Shown: in pieces, positions 15,590 through 23,859 of the stretch
Numbering within the stretch: position 1 is the first letter of the stretch
Layout: each line of letters starts with the position of its first letter
Source: UBA6136 sp964344495
GTDB lineage: Bacteria; Pseudomonadota; Gammaproteobacteria; Methylococcales; Methylococcaceae
Direction: 5' to 3'
Assembly: GCA_964344495.1 (NCBI GenBank)
Contig: CAYFNI010000031.1
Coordinates: forward strand, 1-23,984
DNA length: 23,984 nt
Position numbers and translations under genes: made by a program
Notes under the pieces: model-generated
What the model was told of the DNA's origin: nothing
Databases searched by the model: none
What the model saw: the letters and a program-made list of their open reading frames with translations, nothing else

Positions 15590-16414
15590 TCAGGCCCGGT
15601 TGAGAATCAGCTCCAGCACCATCTTGCTGCCAAAATAGGCCAGCATCAGCGACACAAAACCGCTCAGCGTCCAGCGAATGGCCGTCTGGCCGCGCCAGCC
15701 GTAATGCTGTCGACCCAGCAACAACACCGTGAATACCAGCCAGGCGAGCAGGGACAGCACCGTCTTGTGGGCCAGATGCTGGGCAAACATATTGTCCATG
15801 AAGGCGAAACCGGTCAGGAGCGACAGGGTGAGCAGCACCAGTCCGCTGGCAATGAGCTGAAACATCAGCCGTTCCATGCTTTGCAGCGAGGGCAGGGAAC
15901 GGGTGAGAAACCCGCCGGGTTGGTGATGCCGCAGGCGCCAGTCCTGAATCGCCAGCAGCAACGCTTGCAGCGCCGCAATGTTGAGCAGGCTGTAAGCTAG
16001 CAGCGAACTGAAAATGTGCAGTGTCATCTGCCACGAATGGTTCTGTACCGGATGCGATTCGGCCGGGAGTACCGCCTTGAGCGTGAAAATCGCGGCAGCG
16101 ATGGGCAAGGTGATCACGCTCAACTTGTCCACCGGCCGGAACAGCGACGCGCCCAGTAACACCCCGTTGATGCACAGTGTGACCAGGGACAGGGCATTGA
16201 GAAAACTGAAATTCGGGCCATTTTCCGTCGCCAGCGACGCATACGCGCTGAAGCCATGCAAGCCTATGGCGGTCAGAGCCGGTATCAGGAAGAGCAGGCG
16301 GGCAGACTTCGCCCCGACCGTGGAACCATCACTGCGCCACAGCGTCCACAACAGGACGGCCCACGCGGCCACATAGGCGCACAGCGCCAGACTATCGGTC
16401 AATGGTGAATCCAT
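15590..16414 (-). CDS. ypjD: CcsA-like inner membrane protein YpjD
   Basis: A 274-residue polytopic membrane protein of the cytochrome c assembly (CcsA/CcmC-like) superfamily with about eight membrane segments. Conserved histidines lie in HSWQMTLHIFSSLLAYSLL and in the C-terminal LAHKTVLSLLAW; the tryptophan-rich haem signature of true CcsA is not evident, as in E. coli YpjD (CorE). Its role is uncertain, with links proposed to membrane ion homeostasis. An upstream ATG at 16423 lies too close to the GAGGAGGAG ribosome binding site, whereas the ATG at 16414 has 9-11 bases of spacing, so I prefer the latter. Divergence from ffh is a conserved arrangement. Confidence 0.85.
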   Translation of the reverse strand: MDSPLTDSLALCAYVAAWAVLLWTLWRSDGSTVGAKSARLLFLIPALTAIGLHGFSAYASLATENGPNFSFLNALSLVTLCINGVLLGASLFRPVDKLSVITLPIAAAIFTLKAVLPAESHPVQNHSWQMTLHIFSSLLAYSLLNIAALQALLLAIQDWRLRHHQPGGFLTRSLPSLQSMERLMFQLIASGLVLLTLSLLTGFAFMDNMFAQHLAHKTVLSLLAWLVFTVLLLGRQHYGWRGQTAIRWTLSGFVSLMLAYFGSKMVLELILNRA

Positions 16415-16441
16415 CGCGTTCATCTCCTCCTCGGCCTAGTC

Positions 16442-16453
16442 TGGCATAATGCC
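16442..16453 (+). promoter_or_regulatory. Extended -10 promoter of ffh overlapping a palindrome
   Basis: TGG-CATAAT at 16442-16450 resembles an extended -10 (TGn then a 5 of 6 match to TATAAT). No good -35 is seen 17 bases upstream, as is common for extended -10 promoters. Transcription would start near 16457, about 47 bases before ffh. The same bases form a perfect palindrome GGCAT-A-ATGCC (16443-16453). Confidence 0.38.
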
Positions 16454-16503
16454 GCCCCCAGATGAAGTAATGCGCAACCCGATAGCCACCAGGATGCTCC
16501 GCG

Positions 16504-17868
16504 ATGTTTGATAACCTGACTCAACGCTTAACCCAGTCCCTCAAAAAGATCCGTGGTCAGGGCCGCCTGACTGAAGACAATATCCAGGACACCTTGCGCG
16601 AAGTTCGCATGGCGCTGCTGGAGGCCGATGTCGCGCTGCCGGTCGTCAAGGATTTCATCGAGCAGGTCAAGCAGCGGGCACTGGGGCAGGACGTCCAGGG
16701 CAGTCTCTCTCCGGGTCAGGCCTTCATCAAGATCGTGAACGAGGAGTTGATCTCGGTCATGGGTAATGCCCATGAAAAGATCAACCTTGCCACCCAGCCG
16801 CCCGCCGTCATCCTGATGGCCGGCCTGCAAGGCGCCGGCAAGACAACCACGGTGGCCAAGCTGGCCAAGTGGCTCAAGGACAACGAGCGCCGCTCCGTGG
16901 TCGTCACCAGTGCCGACGTATACCGACCGGCCGCTATCGAACAGCTGAAGACGTTGGCCGGCGAGGTGGGTGCCGACTTCTTCCCGAGCGATACCCAGCA
17001 GAGTCCGATCGACATCGCCAAGGGAGCGCTCGAATATGCCCGCAAGCGCTACAAGGATGTGCTGATCATCGATACCGCCGGCCGACTGCATGTGGATGAG
17101 GCGATGATGGCCGAGATCCAGACCCTGCATGCGGAAATCAAGCCGATTGAAACCCTGTTCGTGGTCGATGCCATGACCGGTCAGGACGCGGCCAATACGG
17201 CCAAGGCATTCGGCGATGCCTTGCCCCTGACCGGTGTCGTGCTGACCAAGACCGACGGCGATGCCCGCGGTGGTGCGGCCTTGTCGGTGCGTCACATTAC
17301 CGGCAAACCGATCAAGTTCCTGGGTGTGGGTGAAAAAACCACGGCGCTCGAGCGCTTCCATCCTGACCGCATTGCCTCCCGAATCCTCGGCATGGGTGAC
17401 ATGCTCAGCCTGATCGAAGACGTCGAGCGCAACATCGACAAGGCCAAGGCGGAAAAACTGGCCAAGAAGATCCAGAAAGGCAAAGGTTTCAACCTCAACG
17501 ATTACTACGATCAGCTGCAGCAACTCAAGAGCATGGGCGGACTGACGGCAATGATGGACAAGCTGCCCGGTGTCGGCAACGTACCCCAGCATGTCAAGGA
17601 AAAGATCAACGACAACGAATGGCTGCAGCAGATTGTCATCATCAACTCGATGACTCGACAGGAGCGGCTGGATCCGGACCTGATCAATACCTCACGCAAG
17701 CAGCGCATCGCACGGGGCTCTGGCACCGATGTTCAGGACGTCAACAAGGTCCTGAAACAGTTTGACCAGATGCAGAAGATGATGAAGAAGTTCAAGAAGG
17801 GCAATCTGATGGGCATGATGCGCGGCATGAAGGGCAATGTCATGCGTGGACTGCCGTTCCGCGGCTGA
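16504..17868 (+). CDS. ffh: Signal recognition particle protein Ffh
   Basis: A 454-residue GTPase that, with 4.5S RNA, binds signal sequences at the ribosome and delivers them to FtsY at the membrane. The N domain spans about 1-95, with ALLEADVALPVVKDF. The G domain holds GLQGAGKTTT (107-116), ADVYRPAAIEQL, DTAGRLHVDE and TKTDGDARGGAAL. The methionine-rich M domain follows GMGDMLSLIEDVE and includes MGGLTAMMDKLPG, IINSMTRQER and the RNA-binding SRKQRIARGSG. The end is Met/Gly/Lys rich as in E. coli Ffh (453). AGGA lies 9 bases before the ATG. A strong terminator follows. The 4.5S RNA gene is not in the window. Confidence 0.98.
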   Translation: MFDNLTQRLTQSLKKIRGQGRLTEDNIQDTLREVRMALLEADVALPVVKDFIEQVKQRALGQDVQGSLSPGQAFIKIVNEELISVMGNAHEKINLATQPPAVILMAGLQGAGKTTTVAKLAKWLKDNERRSVVVTSADVYRPAAIEQLKTLAGEVGADFFPSDTQQSPIDIAKGALEYARKRYKDVLIIDTAGRLHVDEAMMAEIQTLHAEIKPIETLFVVDAMTGQDAANTAKAFGDALPLTGVVLTKTDGDARGGAALSVRHITGKPIKFLGVGEKTTALERFHPDRIASRILGMGDMLSLIEDVERNIDKAKAEKLAKKIQKGKGFNLNDYYDQLQQLKSMGGLTAMMDKLPGVGNVPQHVKEKINDNEWLQQIVIINSMTRQERLDPDLINTSRKQRIARGSGTDVQDVNKVLKQFDQMQKMMKKFKKGNLMGMMRGMKGNVMRGLPFRG

Positions 17869-17886
17869 TCAAGCCCGATACACGCA

Positions 17887-17925
17887 AAAAGGCCGCATGA
17901 CCCTTTTCGGGGCGTGCGGCCTTTT
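17887..17925. terminator. Bidirectional intrinsic terminator between ffh and the DUF2272 gene
   Basis: AAAAGGCCGCA and its exact complement TGCGGCCTTTT form an 11-bp stem around a loop that itself contains a small CCC/GGG stem. On the plus strand the stem ends in TTTT; on the minus strand it is followed by five T residues. It is 18 bases past the ffh stop and 20 bases past the stop of the convergent DUF2272 gene, so it serves both. Confidence 0.9.
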
Positions 17926-17944
17926 GGCATCCAGTCGCTGAGGG

Positions 17945-18721
17945 TCAGTGAGTGAGGCGGTTTTCCAGCACGACAAACCAGGGGCGCCGCTCGGTGGGCT
18001 TCAGCATCCCCTTGCGATCCAGCGGGTACCAGGTTTTCGAGACGGAATTGCGCACATTGCCGCCGATACCTGCCACCTGACCATCGCTGCGTTCGACAAT
18101 CAGATCGCAATGCAGCTTGGTATGCCCCGTCAGCACGGACGCCGGGTCCTGCTGATAGACCGGAATGAAGCCATTGTTGCCCCGGGTGGCGCAGACCAGA
18201 TCGCCGACCTGCGGTGTGTACTCCGCGATGCGGTGGCTGACGAAACTTGAACCGCTTTCCGGCCCACGACGGGTGAAATAGCCTATATAGCCCCAATGTG
18301 AATCAGACGGTGGGAATTCGGACCGATCCAGCCCAGCCTCCCGCATCATCCAGCTGATGAACGCCGCGGACCAGGGCTGTTTGCAGTCATACCCATCCAG
18401 CCCCGGTTTCCCGACCGCCGTCCAGTAGGCGTTGACACGGTTCGACCACTGCTCGCCGTCATCCTCCCATTTTCCGACATGAGGGATGCTCTCGCCTGAG
18501 TCATCGAGCCGGATCAGCTGACGACCGAAGAATTCCCACTCCTGTTGCGCGATGTTCAGCAGCCGTTGCCGACGTGTATCCCGGGCCGGACGCTTTGCAC
18601 CGGAGGCGGGTGTCGTCTCGACGACGGCCGGGCTGGTTGGGGCTGCCGGCTTGTGGTGGGCACAACCGGTATGGATCAGGAGCAGGGCGACAAGTAGGGG
18701 GCCGAGTCGGGATGAAGGCAT
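17945..18721 (-). CDS. DUF2272 lipoprotein, possible CHAP/NlpC-like cysteine amidase
   Basis: A 258-residue precursor. The first 20 residues are a lipoprotein signal ending IHTGC (Cys20), followed by a Pro/Ala/Thr-rich linker to about residue 45. The folded part matches the DUF2272 pattern: YDCKQPWSAAFISWMM with C113, DSHWGYIGYF near 141-149, VGDLVCATRG at 172-181, H204 in LHCDLIVE and IGGNVRNSVS at 219-228. The order Cys, GDLV, His, GGN is that of CHAP and NlpC/P60 amidases, so a papain-like envelope hydrolase is a reasonable inference; activity is unproven. It lies five bases after the large secreted protein gene, which has its own Cys/His pair, so they are likely translated from one transcript ended by the terminator at 17887-17925. 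Confidence 0.82.
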   Translation of the reverse strand: MPSSRLGPLLVALLLIHTGCAHHKPAAPTSPAVVETTPASGAKRPARDTRRQRLLNIAQQEWEFFGRQLIRLDDSGESIPHVGKWEDDGEQWSNRVNAYWTAVGKPGLDGYDCKQPWSAAFISWMMREAGLDRSEFPPSDSHWGYIGYFTRRGPESGSSFVSHRIAEYTPQVGDLVCATRGNNGFIPVYQQDPASVLTGHTKLHCDLIVERSDGQVAGIGGNVRNSVSKTWYPLDRKGMLKPTERRPWFVVLENRLTH

Positions 18722-18726
18722 GCCGT

Positions 18727-20520
18727 TTACTGGATGGGGCGTTGGGTGTTACGGAACCAGGACCGATACTGGGCCATGCGGGCCAGTTGATCGGCAGGTG
18801 CTTGACGGGTGCAGGTTTCCGCCTCGGGTGAGCCGGGTACAGCGCCCCAGCGGTATTCGACGCACGTATTCGGGTTGTAGCCCATCTCCAGTGCTTCGCG
18901 GCGCTCGAACACCTCGGCCACACTGAGCTGCCACGGACTGCCGTCACTCCGCGTGTAGGTGAAGTGGCGGTCGTGAATCCGTTGTTCATGCCGTGCCTCG
19001 AGGGCATGTCGGGCCTCCTCGGGGCTGCGTCCGCCGAAGGTGAACAGCGACGGATACGCTGTCATCTGCTGCGGCAGTCGGTTCAACACCTTGAGGGCAA
19101 TCAACAGACGTAGATCGCGCGAGGGTGTGGCATAGTCTTCCCATGCCCCCGTGGTTTGGAAGATGGCAGCAGCGGCCGGCATGGGAATCACGGCTCCCCG
19201 GTGCTGACGTACATAATGTTCACCGTTCTCGACCGCCTCGACCCGGGTTTCGAGTTGCTCCACCAAGGCATCCAGCATCGCATCGTAAGCCTGTTCCGGC
19301 GCCAATCCCTGGGGGTTGATCTGCTTGCCCACGGTGGCATAAAAGTCGTCCGGCGCCATCCCCGCCTGCTCATCGGAAAAACCGCCTGCCGGGGCATGCA
19401 CGCTGAGCCAGGCGTTGCCCGGCAGACGCCACTGGCCGCCGTCGCGCAGCAGCGGGCGGAAGGCCTTGAAACCCGGGCCGGCGGCAGCGGTGGTGGCAAA
19501 CAGAAAATTACCTTCCCAGAATCGCTTGCGGGCCACCGAGTTGTCCGGCTGGGCATCGGCGGCCAGCAGCAGCCCGCTGTGTCCGGCCGCGGGCGGCAGC
19601 CATTTGGCGATGATCAGCGTATGGCCGTAGGGATCGGCATAGACGGTTCCCGGCCAGAGTACAGCGCGTTCCAGTGCTACCGGGTAGAAGTCGGTCGACT
19701 CATCCGCCAGTCCGGTGCGCGCACTGCCGGAATGAACCGTATCAGCCACTTGCCGCATCAGGCCGCTGAAGCTGGCAGCGCTGGCCGAGCCACGGGTGAA
19801 TCGGGTATCGATGGTCGGCGGACCGCATCGCGGTGGTCGGTTGCCGGTGCCACGATCACAGGCACGCCACGATACCGGGAGGCCGATCTTCCAGGCGAAA
19901 TAGGCCCGCAGGAAGTAGGGCAGGTCGGCACAATCGGGCGTCGCCGGCAGCCGGGCATCCTCGTTCTGGCCAAGATGATTGAACAGGATGTTGCGCTGGG
20001 GATCGCGGATCACAGGTTCCAGTGACTTGAAACTCAGCGTGTCGGCCGCCGGAGCGTCGAACAGGATTTCGATCCAGGCCGCATAGAACGCCTCGACGGG
20101 CAGGGTCCACCCGTCGTCAGCGCGTTGCTCCCAGCTGGCCGGATCATCGGCATCAAGGCGCCGGCAGGCCAGCATCCGTTCACCCCGCCGCAGTTCGAGC
20201 CGGATGGTTTCATGCGGTTCGAGCGACAGTGTTCCGCGTAGGCTCCAGGGTGGACCCCCGCCAGAAGTTGTCCTGACGGGGGCTTCCCGACCCTGATCAT
20301 CGATCACGCTCAAGGTGTCGGCCGGTTCTTCGGTAGACACCCCCAGCACTCGGATCGTCCGCTGTGCGTTAGCGGTGCCGGGCGATACCCAGATGCGCGC
20401 GGTGTCCGACGTCAGGCAGTCACCGTCGGGTGGGCGGGCCAGCACTGCCGGTGATCCCGCCATCCACAGCAAAACCAGCAGGCTGAATACGGCGTGTGCA
20501 ACTGGCTTTATCAGGCCCAT
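18727..20520 (-). CDS. Large secreted protein of unknown function with papain-like Cys/His pair
   Basis: A 597-residue precursor that I do not recognise as a named family. A Sec signal peptide is clear: KP near the N-terminus, hydrophobic residues 9-22, and a cleavage site after AVLA at residue 28. Residues 35-125 look like an Ig-like beta domain. A central region has D196-C197-A-D-L-PYFLRAYFAWK and then YADPYGH300-TLIIAKWLPP; a Cys at a helix start and a later Gly-His before a hydrophobic strand is the NlpC/P60 or transglutaminase-like arrangement. The C-terminal third is helical and charged, with paired cysteines (C553, C570) that could form a disulfide in the periplasm. No membrane anchor is seen beyond the signal. 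It follows the aminotransferase gene by 24 bases and precedes the DUF2272 gene by five. Confidence 0.8.
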   Translation of the reverse strand: MGLIKPVAHAVFSLLVLLWMAGSPAVLARPPDGDCLTSDTARIWVSPGTANAQRTIRVLGVSTEEPADTLSVIDDQGREAPVRTTSGGGPPWSLRGTLSLEPHETIRLELRRGERMLACRRLDADDPASWEQRADDGWTLPVEAFYAAWIEILFDAPAADTLSFKSLEPVIRDPQRNILFNHLGQNEDARLPATPDCADLPYFLRAYFAWKIGLPVSWRACDRGTGNRPPRCGPPTIDTRFTRGSASAASFSGLMRQVADTVHSGSARTGLADESTDFYPVALERAVLWPGTVYADPYGHTLIIAKWLPPAAGHSGLLLAADAQPDNSVARKRFWEGNFLFATTAAAGPGFKAFRPLLRDGGQWRLPGNAWLSVHAPAGGFSDEQAGMAPDDFYATVGKQINPQGLAPEQAYDAMLDALVEQLETRVEAVENGEHYVRQHRGAVIPMPAAAAIFQTTGAWEDYATPSRDLRLLIALKVLNRLPQQMTAYPSLFTFGGRSPEEARHALEARHEQRIHDRHFTYTRSDGSPWQLSVAEVFERREALEMGYNPNTCVEYRWGAVPGSPEAETCTRQAPADQLARMAQYRSWFRNTQRPIQ

Positions 20521-20544
20521 GGGTTGCCCTGAATCCGGCTGAGG

Positions 20545-21726
20545 CTAGCTCAAGGCCGTCTTGATGCGACCGATGGCTTTCTCGAGATTGGCCATGCTGG
20601 TGGCAATCGACAGGCGGATATGGCCATCGGCGCCAAACGCGGAGCCGGGCACGACGGCCACGCCTTGTTCGATCAGGTACTCGGACAGCCCCAAGTCATT
20701 GTCGACGCCGGGTAGACGGGCGATGACTGACTTCATGTCCGGCAGCACATAGAAGGTGCCGTCGGTTTCGAGACACTCGACGCCCGGAATGCTGTTCAGT
20801 TCGCGCACGACATAATCGTGCCGCTCCTTGAATGCCTTGAGCATCTGGCCGATGAAACTCTGGTCACCGTTCAGCGCGGCTTCAGCCGCGACCTGAGAAA
20901 TCGAGGTCGGATTGGAGGTGCTCTGGGACTGAATGTTGGTCATGGCCTCGATGAGCCAGGCCGGTCCGGCGGCATAGCCGATGCGCCAGCCGGTCATCGA
21001 ATAGGCTTTCGATACCCCGTTGAGCACGATGGTGCGCTCATAGAATTCGGGGCACGCGTTGAGGATATTGACGAAGTTGCCGGCGTTCCAGAGGATGTGC
21101 TCGTACATGTCATCGGTTGCGATCAGCACGTCCGGATACTGGGCCAGAACGTCCCCCAGTGCCCGCAGTTCGGCTTCAGAGTAGGCCATGCCGCTGGGAT
21201 TGGATGGGCTGTTGATGACGAACAGCCGAGTCTTGTCCGTCAGCGCCGCCTGCAGTTGCGCCGGCGTGATCTTGAACTGTTGCGACTGCGGTGCCTCGAC
21301 GATAACCGGTTGCCCGCCGGCCAAGAGCACCATGTCCGGGTAGGACACCCAGTAGGGCGCCGGGATGATGACTTCGTCACCCGGGTTCAGGAGGGCCTGA
21401 GCCAGGTTGTAAAAGCTCTGCTTGCCCCCACATGAAACCAATACCTGGTTGGGCTGATAATCGAACCCGTTTTCCCGTTTGAATTTGTTGACGATGGCTT
21501 TTTTCAGTCCCGGCGTTCCATCAACGGCGGTATATTTGGTGAAACCATCCTGAATGGCCTTGATCGCCGCCTGTTTGATCGGTTCGGGCGTATCAAAATC
21601 CGGCTCGCCCGCGCCGAGTCCCACGATATCCTTGCCGGCTGCCCGCAAGGCGGCGGCTCTGGCGGTCACCGCCAGGGTCGGGGAGGGCTTGATGGATCTG
21701 ACGCGGTCGGAAAGAGTTTTTTTCAT
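20545..21726 (-). CDS. Class Ib pyridoxal-phosphate aminotransferase (aspartate type)
   Basis: A 393-residue fold-type I PLP enzyme of the class Ib aspartate/prephenate aminotransferase group (names aspC or aatA in other bacteria). The substrate region is VGLGAGEPDFDTPEPI (35-50) and KYTAVDGTPGLKKAI. NSPSNPSG (172-179) and ATDDMYEH surround the PLP aspartate and tyrosine. The Schiff-base lysine is K240 in GVSKAYSMTGWRIGYAAG. It most likely transfers the amino group between aspartate and 2-oxoglutarate; other acceptors such as prephenate are possible. The reading frame runs on to 21915, but that stretch is antisense to uvrB; ATG at 21726 gives the normal family N-terminus. It has a poor ribosome binding site. 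It may be cotranscribed with the two exported proteins that follow. Confidence 0.92.
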   Translation of the reverse strand: MKKTLSDRVRSIKPSPTLAVTARAAALRAAGKDIVGLGAGEPDFDTPEPIKQAAIKAIQDGFTKYTAVDGTPGLKKAIVNKFKRENGFDYQPNQVLVSCGGKQSFYNLAQALLNPGDEVIIPAPYWVSYPDMVLLAGGQPVIVEAPQSQQFKITPAQLQAALTDKTRLFVINSPSNPSGMAYSEAELRALGDVLAQYPDVLIATDDMYEHILWNAGNFVNILNACPEFYERTIVLNGVSKAYSMTGWRIGYAAGPAWLIEAMTNIQSQSTSNPTSISQVAAEAALNGDQSFIGQMLKAFKERHDYVVRELNSIPGVECLETDGTFYVLPDMKSVIARLPGVDNDLGLSEYLIEQGVAVVPGSAFGADGHIRLSIATSMANLEKAIGRIKTALS

Positions 21727-21762
21727 GATGATAAGAGAAAGTACAGGAATGAGTCCGGTTTT

Positions 21763-23823
21763 ATGCCGCAAAAAATGATACTCGATGAAAGCCTGCCCCA
21801 GAATCCCGTCAAGGGAAAAAAGTTCGTTTTGCATCGGCGGTTCGAACCGGCGGGCGACCAGCCTGGGGCCATCCGGCAACTGATCGAGGGCTTGCACGAT
21901 GGCTTGCTGCATCAAACCTTGCTTGGCGTCACCGGATCCGGAAAAACCTTCACGGTCGCGAATGTCATTGCCGAAGAGCAGCGGCCCACCCTGATACTGG
22001 CACCGAACAAGACCCTCGCCGCGCAGTTATATGGCGAGATGAAAGAATTCTTTCCGGAAAACGCCGTCGAGTACTTTGTCTCCTATTACGACTACTACCA
22101 GCCCGAGGCCTACGTTCCCTCGTCCGATACCTACATTCAGAAAGATGCCTCGCTGAACGAGCACATCGAGCAGATGCGCTTGTCGGCCACCAAGGCGTTG
22201 ATTGAGCGTCGCGATACCATCATCGTGGCGACGGTCTCCTCCATCTACGGACTGGGTGAACCCGCCTCGTATTTCAGCATGGTGCTGCATCTGGTCCGGG
22301 GCGACATGATTGATCAGCGCACCCTGTTGCGACGCCTGGCTGAACTCCAGTACACGCGCAATGACACCGAACTCCGGCGCGCGACGTATCGGGTGCGGGG
22401 TGAGGTGGTGGATATTTATCCGGCCGAATCCGAACGCGAGGCACTCCGGGTCGAACTATTCGATGACGAGATCGAACGCCTGTCGTTATTTGACCCTTTG
22501 ACGGGAGAGATCCTGTCCCGCATTGCCCGTTATACGGTCTATCCGAAAACCCATTACGTCACGCCCAGAGAACGCATTCTGGCGGCCATCGACGAAATCA
22601 AGGTCGATCTGAGAGCGCGGCTGACCGAACTGCGCGACCAGCACAAACTGGTCGAAGCGCAGCGTCTGGAGCAGCGCACACTGTTCGATCTGGAAATCAT
22701 GATGGAGGTTGGCTACTGCTCGGGTATCGAGAACTATTCGCGCTACTTGTCCGGACGCGGCCCCGGCGAGGCACCGCCCACGCTGTTCGACTACCTGCCG
22801 GACGATGCCCTGCTGGTCGTCGACGAAAGTCATGTCACCATTCCGCAGTTGGGCGCGATGTATCGGGGCGACCGGTCGCGCAAGGAAACGCTGGTCGATT
22901 ATGGCTTCCGGCTACCGTCGGCACTCGACAACCGCCCGTTGCAATTCGAGGAATTTGAGGCCCGATCACCCCAGCGCATCTACATTTCGGCGACACCCGG
23001 TCCCTATGAACTCAAACATTCCGGGGCGGTTATCGAACAGGTGGTTCGCCCGACCGGGCTGGTCGATCCGGTCGTCGAAATCCGGCCGGCCCTGAATCAG
23101 GTCGAAGATTTGCTGTCCGAAATTCGCGCTCGCATCGTCAAGCAGCAGCGTGTGCTGGTTACCACGCTCACCAAGCGAATGGCCGAAGACCTGACTGAAT
23201 ACCTGTTCGAGCACGACATCGCCGTCCGCTATCTGCATTCGGATGTCGAAACGGTCGAGCGGGTCGAAATCATCCGTGACCTGCGACTCGGCAAATTTGA
23301 CGTACTGGTCGGCATCAACCTGCTGCGCGAAGGGCTGGATTTGCCCGAAGTGTCGCTGGTGGCGATCCTCGACGCCGACAAGGAAGGCTTCCTGCGCTCG
23401 ACCTCATCGCTGATCCAGACCATTGGTCGGGCCGCGCGCAACCTTGAAGGCAAGGCGATTCTGTATGCCGATGCCATGACCGGTTCGATCGAACGAGCGT
23501 TGGAGGAGACCGAGCGGCGTCGGCAGAAGCAGATCGAGCACAATGTCCGGACCGGCCAGGTGCCGCAGGGCATCGTCAAGAGGGTCACGGACATTCTGGA
23601 ATTGCCGATTCCCGGTGCCATGGGCGGGGTCCAGAAGAGCCGTCAGGCCAAGGCGGCGGAACCGGCCGCCGGGTATCAGCCGATCAAGCCAGCGGATATA
23701 CCCAAGCGGATCAAGCAACTCGAAGACCAGATGTACGCCGCGGCACGTGAGCTCGAATTTGAGGAGGCTGCCCGCCTGCGCGATGAGATCAAGCGTCTGC
23801 AGGACAGCTTGCTGAGCAGTTAA
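21763..23823 (+). CDS. uvrB: UvrABC excision repair protein B
   Basis: A 686-residue DNA-repair helicase-like protein that receives damaged DNA from UvrA and recruits UvrC. Walker A is GVTGSGKTFT with K61. The damage-verifying beta-hairpin region is YYDYYQPEAYVPSSDTYIQ followed by KDASLNE. DESHVTIPQLGAMYRGDRSRK, INLLREGLDLPEVSLVAILD and QTIGRAARN are helicase motifs II, V and VI (each spelled from the sequence). A C-terminal UVR domain, KQLEDQMYAAARELEFEEA, binds UvrC. Two starts are possible, 21763 and 21775; neither has a strong ribosome binding site. The gene is divergent from the aminotransferase with only 36 bases between, so its promoter probably overlaps that gene. No LexA box is evident. 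Confidence 0.97.
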   Translation: MPQKMILDESLPQNPVKGKKFVLHRRFEPAGDQPGAIRQLIEGLHDGLLHQTLLGVTGSGKTFTVANVIAEEQRPTLILAPNKTLAAQLYGEMKEFFPENAVEYFVSYYDYYQPEAYVPSSDTYIQKDASLNEHIEQMRLSATKALIERRDTIIVATVSSIYGLGEPASYFSMVLHLVRGDMIDQRTLLRRLAELQYTRNDTELRRATYRVRGEVVDIYPAESEREALRVELFDDEIERLSLFDPLTGEILSRIARYTVYPKTHYVTPRERILAAIDEIKVDLRARLTELRDQHKLVEAQRLEQRTLFDLEIMMEVGYCSGIENYSRYLSGRGPGEAPPTLFDYLPDDALLVVDESHVTIPQLGAMYRGDRSRKETLVDYGFRLPSALDNRPLQFEEFEARSPQRIYISATPGPYELKHSGAVIEQVVRPTGLVDPVVEIRPALNQVEDLLSEIRARIVKQQRVLVTTLTKRMAEDLTEYLFEHDIAVRYLHSDVETVERVEIIRDLRLGKFDVLVGINLLREGLDLPEVSLVAILDADKEGFLRSTSSLIQTIGRAARNLEGKAILYADAMTGSIERALEETERRRQKQIEHNVRTGQVPQGIVKRVTDILELPIPGAMGGVQKSRQAKAAEPAAGYQPIKPADIPKRIKQLEDQMYAAARELEFEEAARLRDEIKRLQDSLLSS

Positions 23824-23859
23824 GCAGTTGGCCGCCCCGGGGTACTCGGTAAACCTTGA

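Noticed and set aside
16528..17592. A 354-codon open frame on the minus strand inside ffh
   Set aside because: It is fully antisense to an unmistakable Ffh; long antisense frames arise from GC-rich codon bias and its translation shows no recognisable domain.
19156..20025. A 289-codon plus-strand frame inside the large secreted protein gene
   Set aside because: The minus-strand frame has a signal peptide, structured motifs and operon spacing; the plus frame has none of these.
21727..21762. LexA/SOS box before uvrB
   Set aside because: An ACAG is present at 21743-21746 but there is no CTGT eight bases before it.
21727..21915. N-terminal extension of the aminotransferase by 63 codons
   Set aside because: It overlaps the start of uvrB on the other strand; the family N-terminus begins at the ATG at 21726.
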